Assembly: GCF_030817415.1 (NCBI RefSeq)
Contig: NZ_JAUSZI010000001.1
Coordinates: 8,136 to 72,135 of the forward strand
Source: Streptomyces umbrinus
GTDB lineage: Bacteria > Actinomycetota > Actinomycetes > Streptomycetales > Streptomycetaceae
Length of the DNA stretch: 64,000 bases
Direction of reading: 5' to 3'
The translations under genes were made by a program, and so were the position numbers. A model generated the notes under the pieces. The model made no database searches and was not told where the DNA came from. It saw nothing but the letters and a program-made list of their open reading frames with translations. How positions within the stretch are numbered: the first letter of the stretch is position 1; every line of letters starts with the position of its first letter. Positions 39,568-47,717 of this stretch are shown one piece after another.

Positions 39568-39855
39568 TCACCGGTCCTGCTGGGCAGACGACGCGAACAG
39601 GACCTTGAGGAGCCAGCCCGTGACGCCGCTTCCGGCCACCGCTACGGCGATGTCTCGGACCACAAGGAGCAAGACCGAGAGGAGCAGCCCGGTGGTCAGG
39701 ATCGCGACGATGGCGACCGCTGCCCTGGCCCAGTGCCTTGCCTGCGGCCCGGCCTCGTCTGCGCGCCCGCCACACCGGCAGCCGGTGACGGGTGTGGACG
39801 TGAGGTCAGTCGGGCGACCGTGTGCATCGGTCACCAAGCGGCGTTCGTCGATCAT
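39568..39855 (-). CDS. Single-span membrane protein
   Basis: 95 residues: a soluble start with CRCGGRADE, a membrane helix (VAIVAILTTGLLLSVLLLVVRDIAVAVAG), and a short tail. GAGGAGGGCACC precedes the ATG. It is transcribed leftward from a region that carries the second copy of the TGATCAGCAAA element shared with the secretion operon, suggesting common control. Confidence 0.6.
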   Translation of the reverse strand: MIDERRLVTDAHGRPTDLTSTPVTGCRCGGRADEAGPQARHWARAAVAIVAILTTGLLLSVLLLVVRDIAVAVAGSGVTGWLLKVLFASSAQQDR

Positions 39856-39883
39856 GGTGCCCTCCTCAACTCGCCGTCGGATC

Positions 39884-39906
39884 ACGTTGATTTGCTGATC
39901 ACAACC
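39884..39906 (-). promoter_or_regulatory. TGATCAGCAAA..CGTGATC element, copy 2
   Basis: Minus strand TGATCAGCAAATCAACGTGATC, about 30 bases before the membrane-protein start. It matches the element before the cell-wall hydrolase gene at 31.05 kb. Confidence 0.55.
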
Positions 39907-40076
39907 GTCGGATGGGGGAGCATGACCAGACGAGGTCCCTCAGCGGCCCGGTCCGGGACCTGGGCCGGACATGAACCGGACCAGAGGGGGACCAGGTCCT
40001 GTGCACTGCTGATTTGTTGTCGTGGCGGCACGACACTGAAATCCGCAGAGCACGATTTCGTGACTCGGGAGGAGCG

Positions 40077-41399
40077 GTGGCCGGAAACGCCCATCAGGGA
40101 GATCCGCGCACCACGTTGGAGTTTCTGCTGCGGGAGCAGCCGCGGACGTACGACGAAGTCGCTCAGGACTTCGAGCGACTGGCGGGGGAGTTAGGGGAGA
40201 ACGTCACCCTCAGCACCCGGCATCTACGGCGGCTGGCAAGCGGCGAGCGCACCAACACCACTCCCGTCATGCGTCGCGTCCTGCAGGCCATGTTCGGCAG
40301 GCCGCTGGAGGATCTCTTCGCCCCGTGGGACGGGGTCCTTCCAGCGGCGACCGCCGGATCGACCGGGCTGGTCCTGGCCACGGGTCAGCCCACCGCGGAC
40401 AGGGAGTTCATTGAGATGGCTGCGCGACGTGCGAAGAGCTTTGCCCTGACAGCCGGACAGACCGACCTCACTACTGATGTCTTGGAGCAGGTCCACGAGG
40501 ACGTGCAGCGGCTGGCGACCGACTATCCGCAGAGGCCGCTCACTGAGCTGCTTCCTGATCTGTTCACCACCCAGGACACTCTCTTCACTCTCCTTGAGCA
40601 GCAGCGTCGGCCGAACCAGGCCCGTCAGCTCTACTTCCTGGCCGGCGTGACCGGCGGGTTGCTCGCGAAGGCCTCGCACGACCTGGCCGATCCGTACGCC
40701 GCGCTCACCCAGGCGCGGACGGCGTTCGTCTGCGCGGACAACGCGGACCACAACGGGCTCCGGGCGTGGATCCGCGGTATTCAGAGCCTGGTCTCGTACT
40801 GGGCAGGCCGCACCCGCGAGTCCGTCAAATATGCGCAGTCTGGTGCCGCGTTCGCGCCGAACAGCACCGCCAGCGTGTGGCTCCCCGTGAGTGAAGCCCG
40901 CGCCTGGGCTGCCCTCGGCAACGCCAACGCGACCCGGGCCGCCATCGAGCGTGCCGAGACCGCATGGGATTCCGTTCAGGAGGACGAAGTCGACGAACTG
41001 GGTGGACTCTGCACGTTCGGCCGGACCCGGCAGATCTACTACGCGGCCGAAGCCCTCTCCTGGCTGCCCTCCCAGACCGCGGCCGCAGCCGACTACGCGG
41101 CCCGGGCCGTCACCGCGTACGAGGACACCAGCTCTCCCGAGTGGGCGTTCGGGGACCAGGCCGGCTCACGCAGCGCCCTGGCCATCACCCGGATCCGGGC
41201 AGGCGAACTGGAGGGCGCCACGGAGGCGATCGAGCCCATGCTTGAACTCGCACCGGAGCAGCGGATCAACGGCATCGTCCACTGCGCCCAACGAGTTCAT
41301 CGGGCGCTCGGCGAATCACCGCACGCCGAAGCCGGCGGCGAGCTCCAGGAGCAGATCGAGGCCTTCACCCGCACGCCGCTCAAGTCACTCCCCAGCTAG
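40077..41399 (+). CDS. XRE-type regulator with TPR-like repeats
   Basis: 440 residues, GTG behind GGGAGGAGC. The N-terminal helix-turn-helix (TYDEVAQDFERLAGELGENVTLSTRHLRRLASGERTNTTPVMRRVLQAMF) is followed by a long helical-repeat region (AQTDLTTDVLEQVHEDVQRLA...PNQARQLYFLAGVTGGLLAKASHDLADPYAALTQARTAFVCAD...). This class is abundant in Streptomyces and may sense a peptide or small ligand through its repeats. The GNAT gene follows within 11 bases, so they form an operon. Confidence 0.82.
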   Translation: MAGNAHQGDPRTTLEFLLREQPRTYDEVAQDFERLAGELGENVTLSTRHLRRLASGERTNTTPVMRRVLQAMFGRPLEDLFAPWDGVLPAATAGSTGLVLATGQPTADREFIEMAARRAKSFALTAGQTDLTTDVLEQVHEDVQRLATDYPQRPLTELLPDLFTTQDTLFTLLEQQRRPNQARQLYFLAGVTGGLLAKASHDLADPYAALTQARTAFVCADNADHNGLRAWIRGIQSLVSYWAGRTRESVKYAQSGAAFAPNSTASVWLPVSEARAWAALGNANATRAAIERAETAWDSVQEDEVDELGGLCTFGRTRQIYYAAEALSWLPSQTAAAADYAARAVTAYEDTSSPEWAFGDQAGSRSALAITRIRAGELEGATEAIEPMLELAPEQRINGIVHCAQRVHRALGESPHAEAGGELQEQIEAFTRTPLKSLPS

Positions 41400-41409
41400 G
41401 AGTTCACCG

Positions 41410-41952
41410 TTGCCGTATCCGATCCGCATCGTCGGCGACCAGGTCGTCCTGCGCGAGTTCACCCTCGATGACGTCGACGATGTCCTGGCAATCATCGGCG
41501 ACGACGCCGTCACGACGTGGCTGAGCTTCGACAGCCGCGACCGTGAGCAGGCCGTCGCCATGATCGAAGGCACGATCAAGCGTGCTCAGCAGGAGCCCCG
41601 AACCGAGTTCTACCTCGGGGTGACCAAACGCGAGGACGACCGCGTGATCGGATTTGCCCGGATCGGGCTCAGCGGCGTCCAGGCCGGGAAGGTCGGCTAC
41701 GCCATCGCGGCGAAGGAGTGGGGCCGCGGCTACGCGACGGACGCGGCCCGCACTCTCGTCACATACGCGTTCAAGGAGATCGGTCTCCACCGAATCACCG
41801 CGGCGATCGGGCCGGACAACGCCGCCTCAATCACCGTCGTGCAGCAGCTCGGCTTCACTCTCGAAGGCACGCTGCGGGACCACGTCTTCACGAACGGACA
41901 GTGGCGCGACAGCGTTCTGTTCTCTGTTCTCGCCCACGAGTGGAGCTGGTGA
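41410..41952 (+). CDS. GNAT-family N-acetyltransferase
   Basis: 180 residues, TTG start behind AGGAG. Classic RimJ/RimL-type GNAT: VVLREFTLDDVDDVLAIIGDD, FYLGVTKREDDRVIGFARIGLSG, the acetyl-CoA loop VGYAIAAKEWGRGYATDAARTLVTYAF, and LHRITAAIGPDNAASITVVQQLGFTLEGTLRDHVFTNGQWRDSVLFSVL. It transfers acetyl groups to an amine on a protein or small molecule; the substrate is unknown. It is coupled to the next gene (TGATG). Confidence 0.88.
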   Translation: MPYPIRIVGDQVVLREFTLDDVDDVLAIIGDDAVTTWLSFDSRDREQAVAMIEGTIKRAQQEPRTEFYLGVTKREDDRVIGFARIGLSGVQAGKVGYAIAAKEWGRGYATDAARTLVTYAFKEIGLHRITAAIGPDNAASITVVQQLGFTLEGTLRDHVFTNGQWRDSVLFSVLAHEWSW

Positions 41953-42590
41953 TGACCCGATCAAGGGCTCTCTTCCTCTACGCCATCAGCAGCGCTGAGC
42001 AACCAGCCCCTGTCAAGATCGGCAAGACGGTTGATGTCGCCAAAAGACTTCAGCAGCTGCAGACGGCCTCGCCGCTCCCACTACAAGTGTGGTGGAGTCG
42101 GGAAACAACTGATCCAACGCTCGAAGCCAAACTGCACCGTCACTTCGCCGATTGTCGGATGTCTGGTGAGTGGTTCCGTCTTGAAGGCTCTGACTGGCCA
42201 ACGCGGGTTGCTGAGATAGCTGAGTTCCTTGAGGAACCTCACGACGGCCCCCTCGACAGGCCCTCACGACGGCGTACGCGCCAGGAGACGGCCATCACCG
42301 TGACACACGGCCATCGCCCTCCCAGCGGCCTTCCCGAGTACTCCCGGGAGGGAGCAGGCACAGGAGATCGTTGCCTTTGCGGCCACTCTGTGGCCTTGCA
42401 TGTCGGCTCTTCTCCCTACGCCTGCATCTCTACGAACACAGGGTGGGCGGCTTGCGACCCGTGTGAGTGTTCGTCGTTCCGAAGCACCGTGCCGTGGTCG
42501 CTCGCAGCCTGGTTGGCATACGCACAGGATTGCCTTCAATGTCAGGCGGCCCTGGGGAGCTCTCAATCCGGGCGCGCCCGCCTCGGCTGA
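41952..42590 (+). CDS. GIY-YIG/T5orf172-like protein with cysteine-rich tail
   Basis: 212 residues. The N-terminal ~75 (LFLYAISSAEQPAPVKIGKTVDVAKRLQQLQTASPLPLQVWWSRETTDPTLEAKLHRHFADCRMSGEWFRLEG) match the T5orf172/MUG113 branch of the GIY-YIG nuclease fold: KIGKT, R...LQ, E..LH..F...R..GEWF. The tail has CLCGHS...C...CDPCECSSF, probably a metal site. It could be a DNA endonuclease. It is the third gene of the regulator/GNAT operon. Confidence 0.75.
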   Translation: MTRSRALFLYAISSAEQPAPVKIGKTVDVAKRLQQLQTASPLPLQVWWSRETTDPTLEAKLHRHFADCRMSGEWFRLEGSDWPTRVAEIAEFLEEPHDGPLDRPSRRRTRQETAITVTHGHRPPSGLPEYSREGAGTGDRCLCGHSVALHVGSSPYACISTNTGWAACDPCECSSFRSTVPWSLAAWLAYAQDCLQCQAALGSSQSGRARLG

Positions 42591-42661
42591 CGCAGCCTCA
42601 TATGCACCATCAGGCGCAGCAATCCATGTACAGTTTGGGATCTCACGTGGAAGGGGGAGTG

Positions 42662-42940
42662 ATGACCGATCTGTTCGAGGCCGTGGATGCGCTACTTAGC
42701 CGACCCGCTGATGTTCTTCCTCCGCCTGATGTTCGGGCCCGGCTCCGCAAGACGTCCGGTCTGACGCAGGAAGAGGTTGCCGACGCGTTCGGCGTCCATC
42801 GGATGGCTTTTCTGCGTTGGGAGAACGGTCAGTCCATGCCGCGTCCCAAGCACCGTGCTGCTTACCTGCGGCTGCTCAAGGGGTGGGCTGCCAAGCATCC
42901 TGAGGCCGCTGAAGGCTTCGCTCTCACGGAGGCGTGCTGA
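42662..42940 (+). CDS. Stand-alone XRE helix-turn-helix protein, Tap N-domain-like
   Basis: 92 residues, ATG behind AAGGGGGAGTG. It begins MTDLFEAVDALLSRPADVLPPPDVRARLRKTSGLTQEEVADAFGVHRMAFLRWENGQSMPRPKHRAAYLRLLKGW. That closely follows the N-terminal DNA-binding domain of the telomere-associated protein Tap, and also the N-terminus of the Tap-like protein 1.7 kb downstream. It lacks the large C-terminal domain. It could compete for, or assist at, telomere or origin sites. A hairpin terminator follows. Confidence 0.75.
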   Translation: MTDLFEAVDALLSRPADVLPPPDVRARLRKTSGLTQEEVADAFGVHRMAFLRWENGQSMPRPKHRAAYLRLLKGWAAKHPEAAEGFALTEAC

Positions 42941-42975
42941 CGTGTACGTAGCTGCCCGATCACCGTAGAAACGCC

Positions 42976-43010
42976 GAAGCGGCCTCCGTCGCCACAACGG
43001 AAGCCGCTTC
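42976..43010 (+). terminator. Hairpin terminator
   Basis: GAAGCGGCCTCCGT/ACGGAAGCCGCTTC, 14-base arms with one mismatch, 35 bases after the HTH gene. The following ~350 bases to the rep gene hold a start-less 65-codon frame and the palindrome CTCCCCTACCTGGGGAG (43193-43209), but no clear gene. Confidence 0.7.
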
Positions 43011-43364
43011 CCAGCGTTCGACTCGCTCGCCTTTGCCAAGCTCCGAGTCGTTGAGCAGCGAGGTGACCTCGTCTGCCGGGTGATGCCCGTGGGCCCTAAA
43101 GCCCGCGTGGTCACCTATACCCAGAGTATGCGCAGGAGATTGCGCAACGCCACTATTCCGGGATTCTGATAGGTCACATGCGCTGGTCGCGGCTCCCCTA
43201 CCTGGGGAGATGACCCAGTTGCACCGCCAGTTCCACCGTCCGCCACTGCGGACCGCACCGGCCCGCGTGGCTGATACGCCGCAGCCCTCGGCCGCACCTT
43301 GCCTCAGCGATGCCGCCCTCCCTGTCCAGGCCGCCGCCGGCTTCGGAGTGCTGGAGGTGGGTCG

Positions 43365-44402
43365 GTGATCCAGCACATGAACCTGGTCTTCCAGGCCGAT
43401 GGTCTGAGCGTGGGTGAAGGCGCGTTCCTGATGGCGTGCTGCAACCACACCGACGCCAAGGGCTACGTGATCGCGTCCATGCAGCAGCTGGCGGACGAGG
43501 CGCACTTGAAAGAGTCGGCCGCGAAGTCGAACAAGCAGAAGCTGATCCAGCGCGGTCTGCTGGCGTCGAGCGAGCGGTACAGCCCGAAGAACGGCGCCCG
43601 GATCGCGGACCTGTACCGGGTGAACCTGCAGCTGCTGGCGAGCATGAAGCGGGCCCGCACCGACTACGGGCCGACTCTCGTAGAAGAACTGACCTTCAAG
43701 GTCCCCCAGGAAGACCCCAGGTCAGACCCCCCGTCGGATTCCGACCCCCCCCAGGGTCGGATTCCGACCCCCCCCCGTCGGATTCCGACCCCCCCCCAGT
43801 CGGATCCCGACCCTGCACCCCCGTCGGATTCCGGCCCCCTTCTCCTTCCTTCTAAAACTCCCTCTTCTCTCTCTCCTGTCTCAGGGGACCCTGAGGGCAC
43901 GACGGACGTCTCACCGGACGGAGAGAGAGAGATCGAAGCTCCGCCGGAGGAACACAACCCCAACCCCTCCGAGGCTGAGCTGCCTCAGCAGCGTGAGCGC
44001 TCAAGCAAAAACGCAGCAGCAGGGGACCGGATCGTGGCGTCGTACGCCGCTGCCCTGGGACGACCGGTGCTCAACGGCACCAAGTCCAAGCTGGAACGTC
44101 AGGCCGTTGAACTGCTGACGCAGGGCCTGCCGGAGGCCTGGCTGTGTGACCGAGCGCGGGAGATGGCGGCACGTGGCTGGTCCGACCTCGTTCTGCACGC
44201 AGAGATGTCCACTGCACCGATCACGGCGACTACCACTAAGCGCGGCCGGTCCGGCCTGCCTGACTGGTGCAAGGAGTGCGGTCCCGGCTCGCCAGCGGCC
44301 CGTCTCAACCCGCGATTCCGGACCCTCGGAGAAATGGGCAGCGGAGAGAAGTGCCCGCGCTGTCACCCGGACCGAGCCGCTGCTGCGGAGGCCTCGCGAT
44401 GA
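43365..44402 (+). CDS. Replication initiator (Rep) with winged-helix domain and internal iterons
   Basis: 345 residues, GTG behind GGAGGTGGG. The N-terminal ~90 form a winged helix (LSVGEGAFLMACCNHTDAKGYVIASMQQLADEAHLKESAAKSNKQKLIQRGLLASSERY...), like the HTH_36 domain of Rep proteins of Streptomyces linear plasmids. A proline/serine-rich middle is encoded by tandem palindromic repeats, and the C-terminus has a helical domain and a zinc site (CKECGPGS...CPRCHPD). Iterons inside the rep gene are known from pSLA2-type replicons. It overlaps the Tap-like gene by four bases (ATGA), linking internal replication to end replication. Confidence 0.72.
   Translation: MIQHMNLVFQADGLSVGEGAFLMACCNHTDAKGYVIASMQQLADEAHLKESAAKSNKQKLIQRGLLASSERYSPKNGARIADLYRVNLQLLASMKRARTDYGPTLVEELTFKVPQEDPRSDPPSDSDPPQGRIPTPPRRIPTPPQSDPDPAPPSDSGPLLLPSKTPSSLSPVSGDPEGTTDVSPDGEREIEAPPEEHNPNPSEAELPQQRERSSKNAAAGDRIVASYAAALGRPVLNGTKSKLERQAVELLTQGLPEAWLCDRAREMAARGWSDLVLHAEMSTAPITATTTKRGRSGLPDWCKECGPGSPAARLNPRFRTLGEMGSGEKCPRCHPDRAAAAEASR
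43733..43835. repeat. Iteron array, probable replication origin
   Basis: Five copies of the 13-base palindrome GTCGGATTCCGAC: three exact (43733, 43756, 43777), then one-base variants at 43799 and 43823. They are spaced 21-24 bases, about two helical turns, and separated by runs of C. They lie inside the rep coding sequence. Candidate Rep-binding iterons and bidirectional origin. Confidence 0.7.
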
Positions 44403-45931
44403 GCGATTTGCAGGCCATCGATGCCTTGCTCGCATCTGCGTCGTCGGACCGGACCCTGCTTCCGCCAGCCCAGGAGCGGCGCCGGCTGCGCGAAGGCCTC
44501 AACCTCACGCGCGCGCAGCTCGCGCAGGCCTTGAAGGTGAGCCCGTCGACCGTCGGCGGGTGGGAGGCGGGCCGGGACCCAAGCGGCGAAGTGCGGGAGG
44601 CGTACGCGTACTTCCTCGAGGGAGCCCGCACCAAGCTGGACGCCACCACCGCGGCCGCGGCCGCCAGTGAGGCCCCGGACGACAAGCCGGCCGAAGCCGA
44701 GCAGACCGCGGACGACACCGACGTCCTGGCCGTCGCGCAGCCGTGTGTGCTGTGCGGGCAGCCGGCCCGGCATCAGGTCGAAGGCTTCCCCCAGCATTTG
44801 GATCCTGCCGAGTGCGCCCCCGCCCCGGCGCCGCCCGTCCCCGCGCAGGCAGAGAAGCCCGCGCCCCGCACAGTGCCGCGGCAGTCGGCGCCGGCCGGGA
44901 AGCCGGGGCGAGCAGCTGGCGGTGTGAAGGTGGTGCCGGTCGGCCGGCGCCTGCAAGCCGCCGATGCCCCTGACCGGATCGGCTCCGCGGTCGCGGCCGC
45001 GCTCGCCGAACACTCCGGTGACGTCGACGCGGCCACGGCCGCGTTGGTGAAGCGGGCGATCCCGGACGCGATGGCGCTGCTGGACCACACCCGTAAGGGC
45101 GGCCGCTACGACGTCGTGGCGCATCCGTGGCTGCCGGACATCCTGCGCAAGCAGACCGCCCGCGGCGCCGACCAGGTCTGGGAGGCCCGCCCCAAGTGGA
45201 GCCGGCCGGAGCTCCCGGCGGGCGAGCATGAGATCACGGCGCTGGACATCAACGGCGCCTACCTGTCCGCGCTCAAGACGCATTTGCCGCTCGGGCAGCT
45301 GGAACACTCCACCAGCGACCACCACGACCGCCGCCGCGCCGGCCTGCACCTGATCACCCCGCCCGTCTGGGACCACGAGATGGTCCTGCCCAACCCGGTC
45401 GGCAACCGCGACGAAGGCGGCCCGCTGTGGGTCACGGAACCGACCCTGCGTCTGCTGCTGCGCGTGTCCGGCCCGAAGTACGGGCTGTGCGACCCGCCGC
45501 AGATTCACGAGTCGTGGACGTCGGGGGCGACCGAGGGGCTGCTGGAGAAGTTCCGCATCGCCCTGAAGGACGCCCGGGACCGGGCGATCGCCGACGGCGA
45601 CGAGGTGACGCTGGAGTACGTGAAGGCGATGTACTCGAAGTTCGTGTCCACGCTGGGGGAGTCGAACTACAACCGCGAGCTCTACCGCACCGACTGGATG
45701 CACCTCATCCGCTCCCAGGCCTTCGCCAACCTCTGGTGGAAAGCCCACCGCGCCTACGACGAAGGCCTCCTGGTCGTCCGCGCCATGGGCACCGACGAAC
45801 TCCACGTGGCCGGCGACTGGCGGGCGGTGTTCCCCGAAGGCCGCGGCGTCACCGAAGTGAAGGTCAAAGACACCTACACCGTCGGCGCCGACCCCAACAC
45901 CGCCAAAAGGCCCCCTGAAGGCGCCTCCTAG
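44399..45931 (+). CDS. Tap-like telomere-associated protein (XRE HTH plus polymerase-like domain)
   Basis: 510 residues. The N-terminal XRE helix-turn-helix (LLPPAQERRRLREGLNLTRAQLAQALKVSPSTVGGWEAGRD) matches the layout of Tap. Then come a CVLCGQPARH knuckle, an A/P-rich linker, and a C-terminal domain with ITALDINGAYLSALKTHLP (compare LDLNTAF in Tap and motif A DxxSLYP of B-family polymerases), YVKAMYSKFVSTLGES (motif B-like) and VVRAMGTDELHVAGDW (motif C-like TDE). Tap recruits the terminal protein to folded telomere DNA. Shorter and more diverged than classical Tap (~740 residues). Its start overlaps rep. Confidence 0.72.
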   Translation: MSDLQAIDALLASASSDRTLLPPAQERRRLREGLNLTRAQLAQALKVSPSTVGGWEAGRDPSGEVREAYAYFLEGARTKLDATTAAAAASEAPDDKPAEAEQTADDTDVLAVAQPCVLCGQPARHQVEGFPQHLDPAECAPAPAPPVPAQAEKPAPRTVPRQSAPAGKPGRAAGGVKVVPVGRRLQAADAPDRIGSAVAAALAEHSGDVDAATAALVKRAIPDAMALLDHTRKGGRYDVVAHPWLPDILRKQTARGADQVWEARPKWSRPELPAGEHEITALDINGAYLSALKTHLPLGQLEHSTSDHHDRRRAGLHLITPPVWDHEMVLPNPVGNRDEGGPLWVTEPTLRLLLRVSGPKYGLCDPPQIHESWTSGATEGLLEKFRIALKDARDRAIADGDEVTLEYVKAMYSKFVSTLGESNYNRELYRTDWMHLIRSQAFANLWWKAHRAYDEGLLVVRAMGTDELHVAGDWRAVFPEGRGVTEVKVKDTYTVGADPNTAKRPPEGAS

Positions 45932-45933
45932 CC

Positions 45934-45980
45934 CCGTTCTCCCGCCCCGGCGCCTGCTCCTCGCCAGGGCGGGAGAACGG
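45934..45980 (+). terminator. Hairpin between tap-like and tpg-like genes
   Basis: 14-base-pair stem CCGTTCTCCCGCCC/GGGCGGGAGAACGG. The tpg-like gene follows 50 bases later with its own possible -10 (TACAGT), so it may be partly independently expressed. Confidence 0.7.
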
Positions 45981-46029
45981 CCCCCACAGCCCCGTACAGT
46001 GATCCACCACCCTGGATTCGGAAGAGACC

Positions 46030-46602
46030 ATGCCTGAGCGGAACATCGAGTTCGGCAAGTACGGCGCCCACGGCATCAAAGGCCACGAAGCCGTCGCCCG
46101 CCAGCTGGACGCCCTCGCCGGCTACATCGCCACCCCCGTCACCGCCCACCGCGGCCTGCTCGCCCGCCTGCACTACCTCACCCGCACCGACCACGCCCGT
46201 GCTGCAGCCCGGGCTGCCGGACTGACCGTCACCGACAGGACCCTGCGCGCCTGGCAGGCCGGCACCCGTACGCCCTCACGCAAGAACCTCGCCGCGATCG
46301 AGCAGGCCTACCGGACCGTGCGCCGGGAGAACGTTGCCCGCTACCTGACAGCCCGCCTCAACAAGGAGGGCCGCGGCACCCGCGTGGAAATCCACCCCAT
46401 CAACCAGTCCGCCGTCGACCGGCCCCGCCAGCGGGCGGTCGAGTTGCGCACGATGAACGTCCGCCGCTGGGACCGGATCGTCGCCGCGTGGGCCGCCGCT
46501 GACGACCAGGAGTTGGACGACGCGTGGGTGGATCAGGTCGTCGACCTCGGCTCCCAGTGGGGCCAGTACGAGTACGTCACCAACGTGGGCTTCGCCGCCT
46601 GA
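46030..46602 (+). CDS. Tpg-like putative terminal protein
   Basis: 190 residues, ATG behind GGAAGAGACC. Order of parts: an N-terminal segment (FGKYGAHGIKGHEAVARQLDALAGYI), a helix-turn-helix (HARAAARAAGLTVTDRTLRAWQAGTRTPSRKNLAAIEQAYRTVRR), then NKEGRGTRVEIHPINQ...DRPRQRAVELRTMNVRRWDRIVAAWAAADDQELDDAWVDQVVDLGSQW. Size (Tpg is ~184), the HTH followed by a G-x-x-V-x-I strand region and a final acidic helix, and the position after a Tap-like gene are those of the Streptomyces terminal protein that caps 5' ends. Sequence identity to classical Tpg looks low. Four degraded copies of its 3' part lie downstream. Confidence 0.62.
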   Translation: MPERNIEFGKYGAHGIKGHEAVARQLDALAGYIATPVTAHRGLLARLHYLTRTDHARAAARAAGLTVTDRTLRAWQAGTRTPSRKNLAAIEQAYRTVRRENVARYLTARLNKEGRGTRVEIHPINQSAVDRPRQRAVELRTMNVRRWDRIVAAWAAADDQELDDAWVDQVVDLGSQWGQYEYVTNVGFAA

Positions 46603-47122
46603 GGGACCGTTGTCGGCTGGAGGGCGCAAAGGAGCTGCTTCTTCGGCGCTGTCGGTGCCGAGCTCTAGGGTCTGCTTGCGCGGCTGCGGATTCCGAAGGT
46701 CCCGTTGTCGGACCTCGCCGGTAAGGTACCTCCGCTCACAAGCGGAGTCATCCACTCCACCAGTTTTCACCTGGCGAACCCCAGGCAAATCGATTCATAA
46801 GGCTCCGCCTGAGTGTGCAGTCCCTCACCCATCCGGGCGTGTGATCTGCATCACTCGAAAAGCCCAAAACGGCTTCCGAGCTGGGGCGTTACCTGCATTA
46901 AAGGTTCGATCCACGCAGATCAACATCTGGCTAGCTGTCGCACGATCACCGCAAGGTGAGGCACGATAGGGAAGTCGTCGCGGATGAATGTGACGGATAC
47001 CACAGAACGACGTATCCGCTTGCCTTACGCGACGGTAACCGCATTCGGATATACAGAAGGCCCCACCCCTGGCCCGCGAAGCTCAAAGGTGAGGCCTTCC
47101 TCAGCACACCGTCTGCAGCGCG

Positions 47123-47147
47123 GCCCCGACCGTTAGGTCGGGGCTTT
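47123..47147 (-). terminator. Hairpin terminator
   Basis: Nine-base perfect stem GCCCCGACC/GGTCGGGGC with a GTTA loop, directly after the stop of the small leftward gene. Confidence 0.75.
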
Positions 47148-47152
47148 CCGCG

Positions 47153-47284
47153 TTACCAGGGCCAGTAGTCCCGCGCGATCCGGTAGATCGCGTAGGTCGG
47201 CCCCAGCCAGCGAGCGGCCCGGTGCGGCCGGCCTCGCTTCCTGCAGCAACGGCAGTGCCCCTCTGGCGGATCTTGCACAGCCAT
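47153..47284 (-). CDS. Small cysteine-containing basic protein
   Basis: 43 residues: MAVQDPPEGHCRCCRKRGRPHRAARWLGPTYAIYRIARDYWPW. GGTGAGGGAT lies before the ATG, and a terminator follows the stop. The C-x-C-C cluster, basic core and aromatic tail look like a real short protein. The surrounding stretches (46603-47152 and 47285-47717) contain A/T-richer sequence and a partial inverted repeat GAAGGCC...GGCCTTC (47055-47101) but no other gene I can support. Confidence 0.5.
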   Translation of the reverse strand: MAVQDPPEGHCRCCRKRGRPHRAARWLGPTYAIYRIARDYWPW

Positions 47285-47717
47285 TGGGATCCCTCACCTC
47301 ATTCCGTGGGGCCTACGGATTTCGTAGGTCCCGCAGAGGGCCCACAGTCTTTCGTGGACTCCCCGGGGAGGCACGACGGTGCGCGAACCCCTGAGGTAAC
47401 GGATGGCCGAACGATACCCGAGCAGGGCAGGATCCGCCCTCACGTCAATTCCCGTCCGCCATACGAGAGAGAGGCACGCCGTGCCGCGGAAGCTCCCCGG
47501 GCAGGGCGAGCACCGTGTCGACAACGGAATCCGTAGCCCCCGAGCTGCGACGGAACTTGACGGTACGTCTGATACTGGGTGCCAGTTCCCAGCCAGCGCG
47601 TGCCCAACCTCACACAGGAAGCACGCGTTCCAGGTGAACGCGCCCCCACAAGGTCCGTCTGGTTGAGGGCGGGTGCTCGCGCGTACCGTGGCGGTGAGAC
47701 CTCGTCTGGAGGAGCCC

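Noticed and set aside
42968..43168. Start-less 65-codon rightward frame ending ...RVVTYTQSMRRRLRNATIPGF
   Set aside because: Plausible codon use, but it overlaps the terminator hairpin and lacks a start codon; it may be the tail of a lost gene.
43193..43209. CTCCCCTACCTGGGGAG as a fourth centromere site
   Set aside because: The half-sites match but the spacer is five bases instead of four and lacks the TT centre; kept only as a remark.
43690..43840. Possible CRISPR array or phase-variable tract in the repeated C-run region
   Set aside because: Units are 13-base palindromes at 21-24 base spacing inside an open frame, with no spacer diversity; iterons explain it better. Slippage at the C8-C9 runs remains possible.
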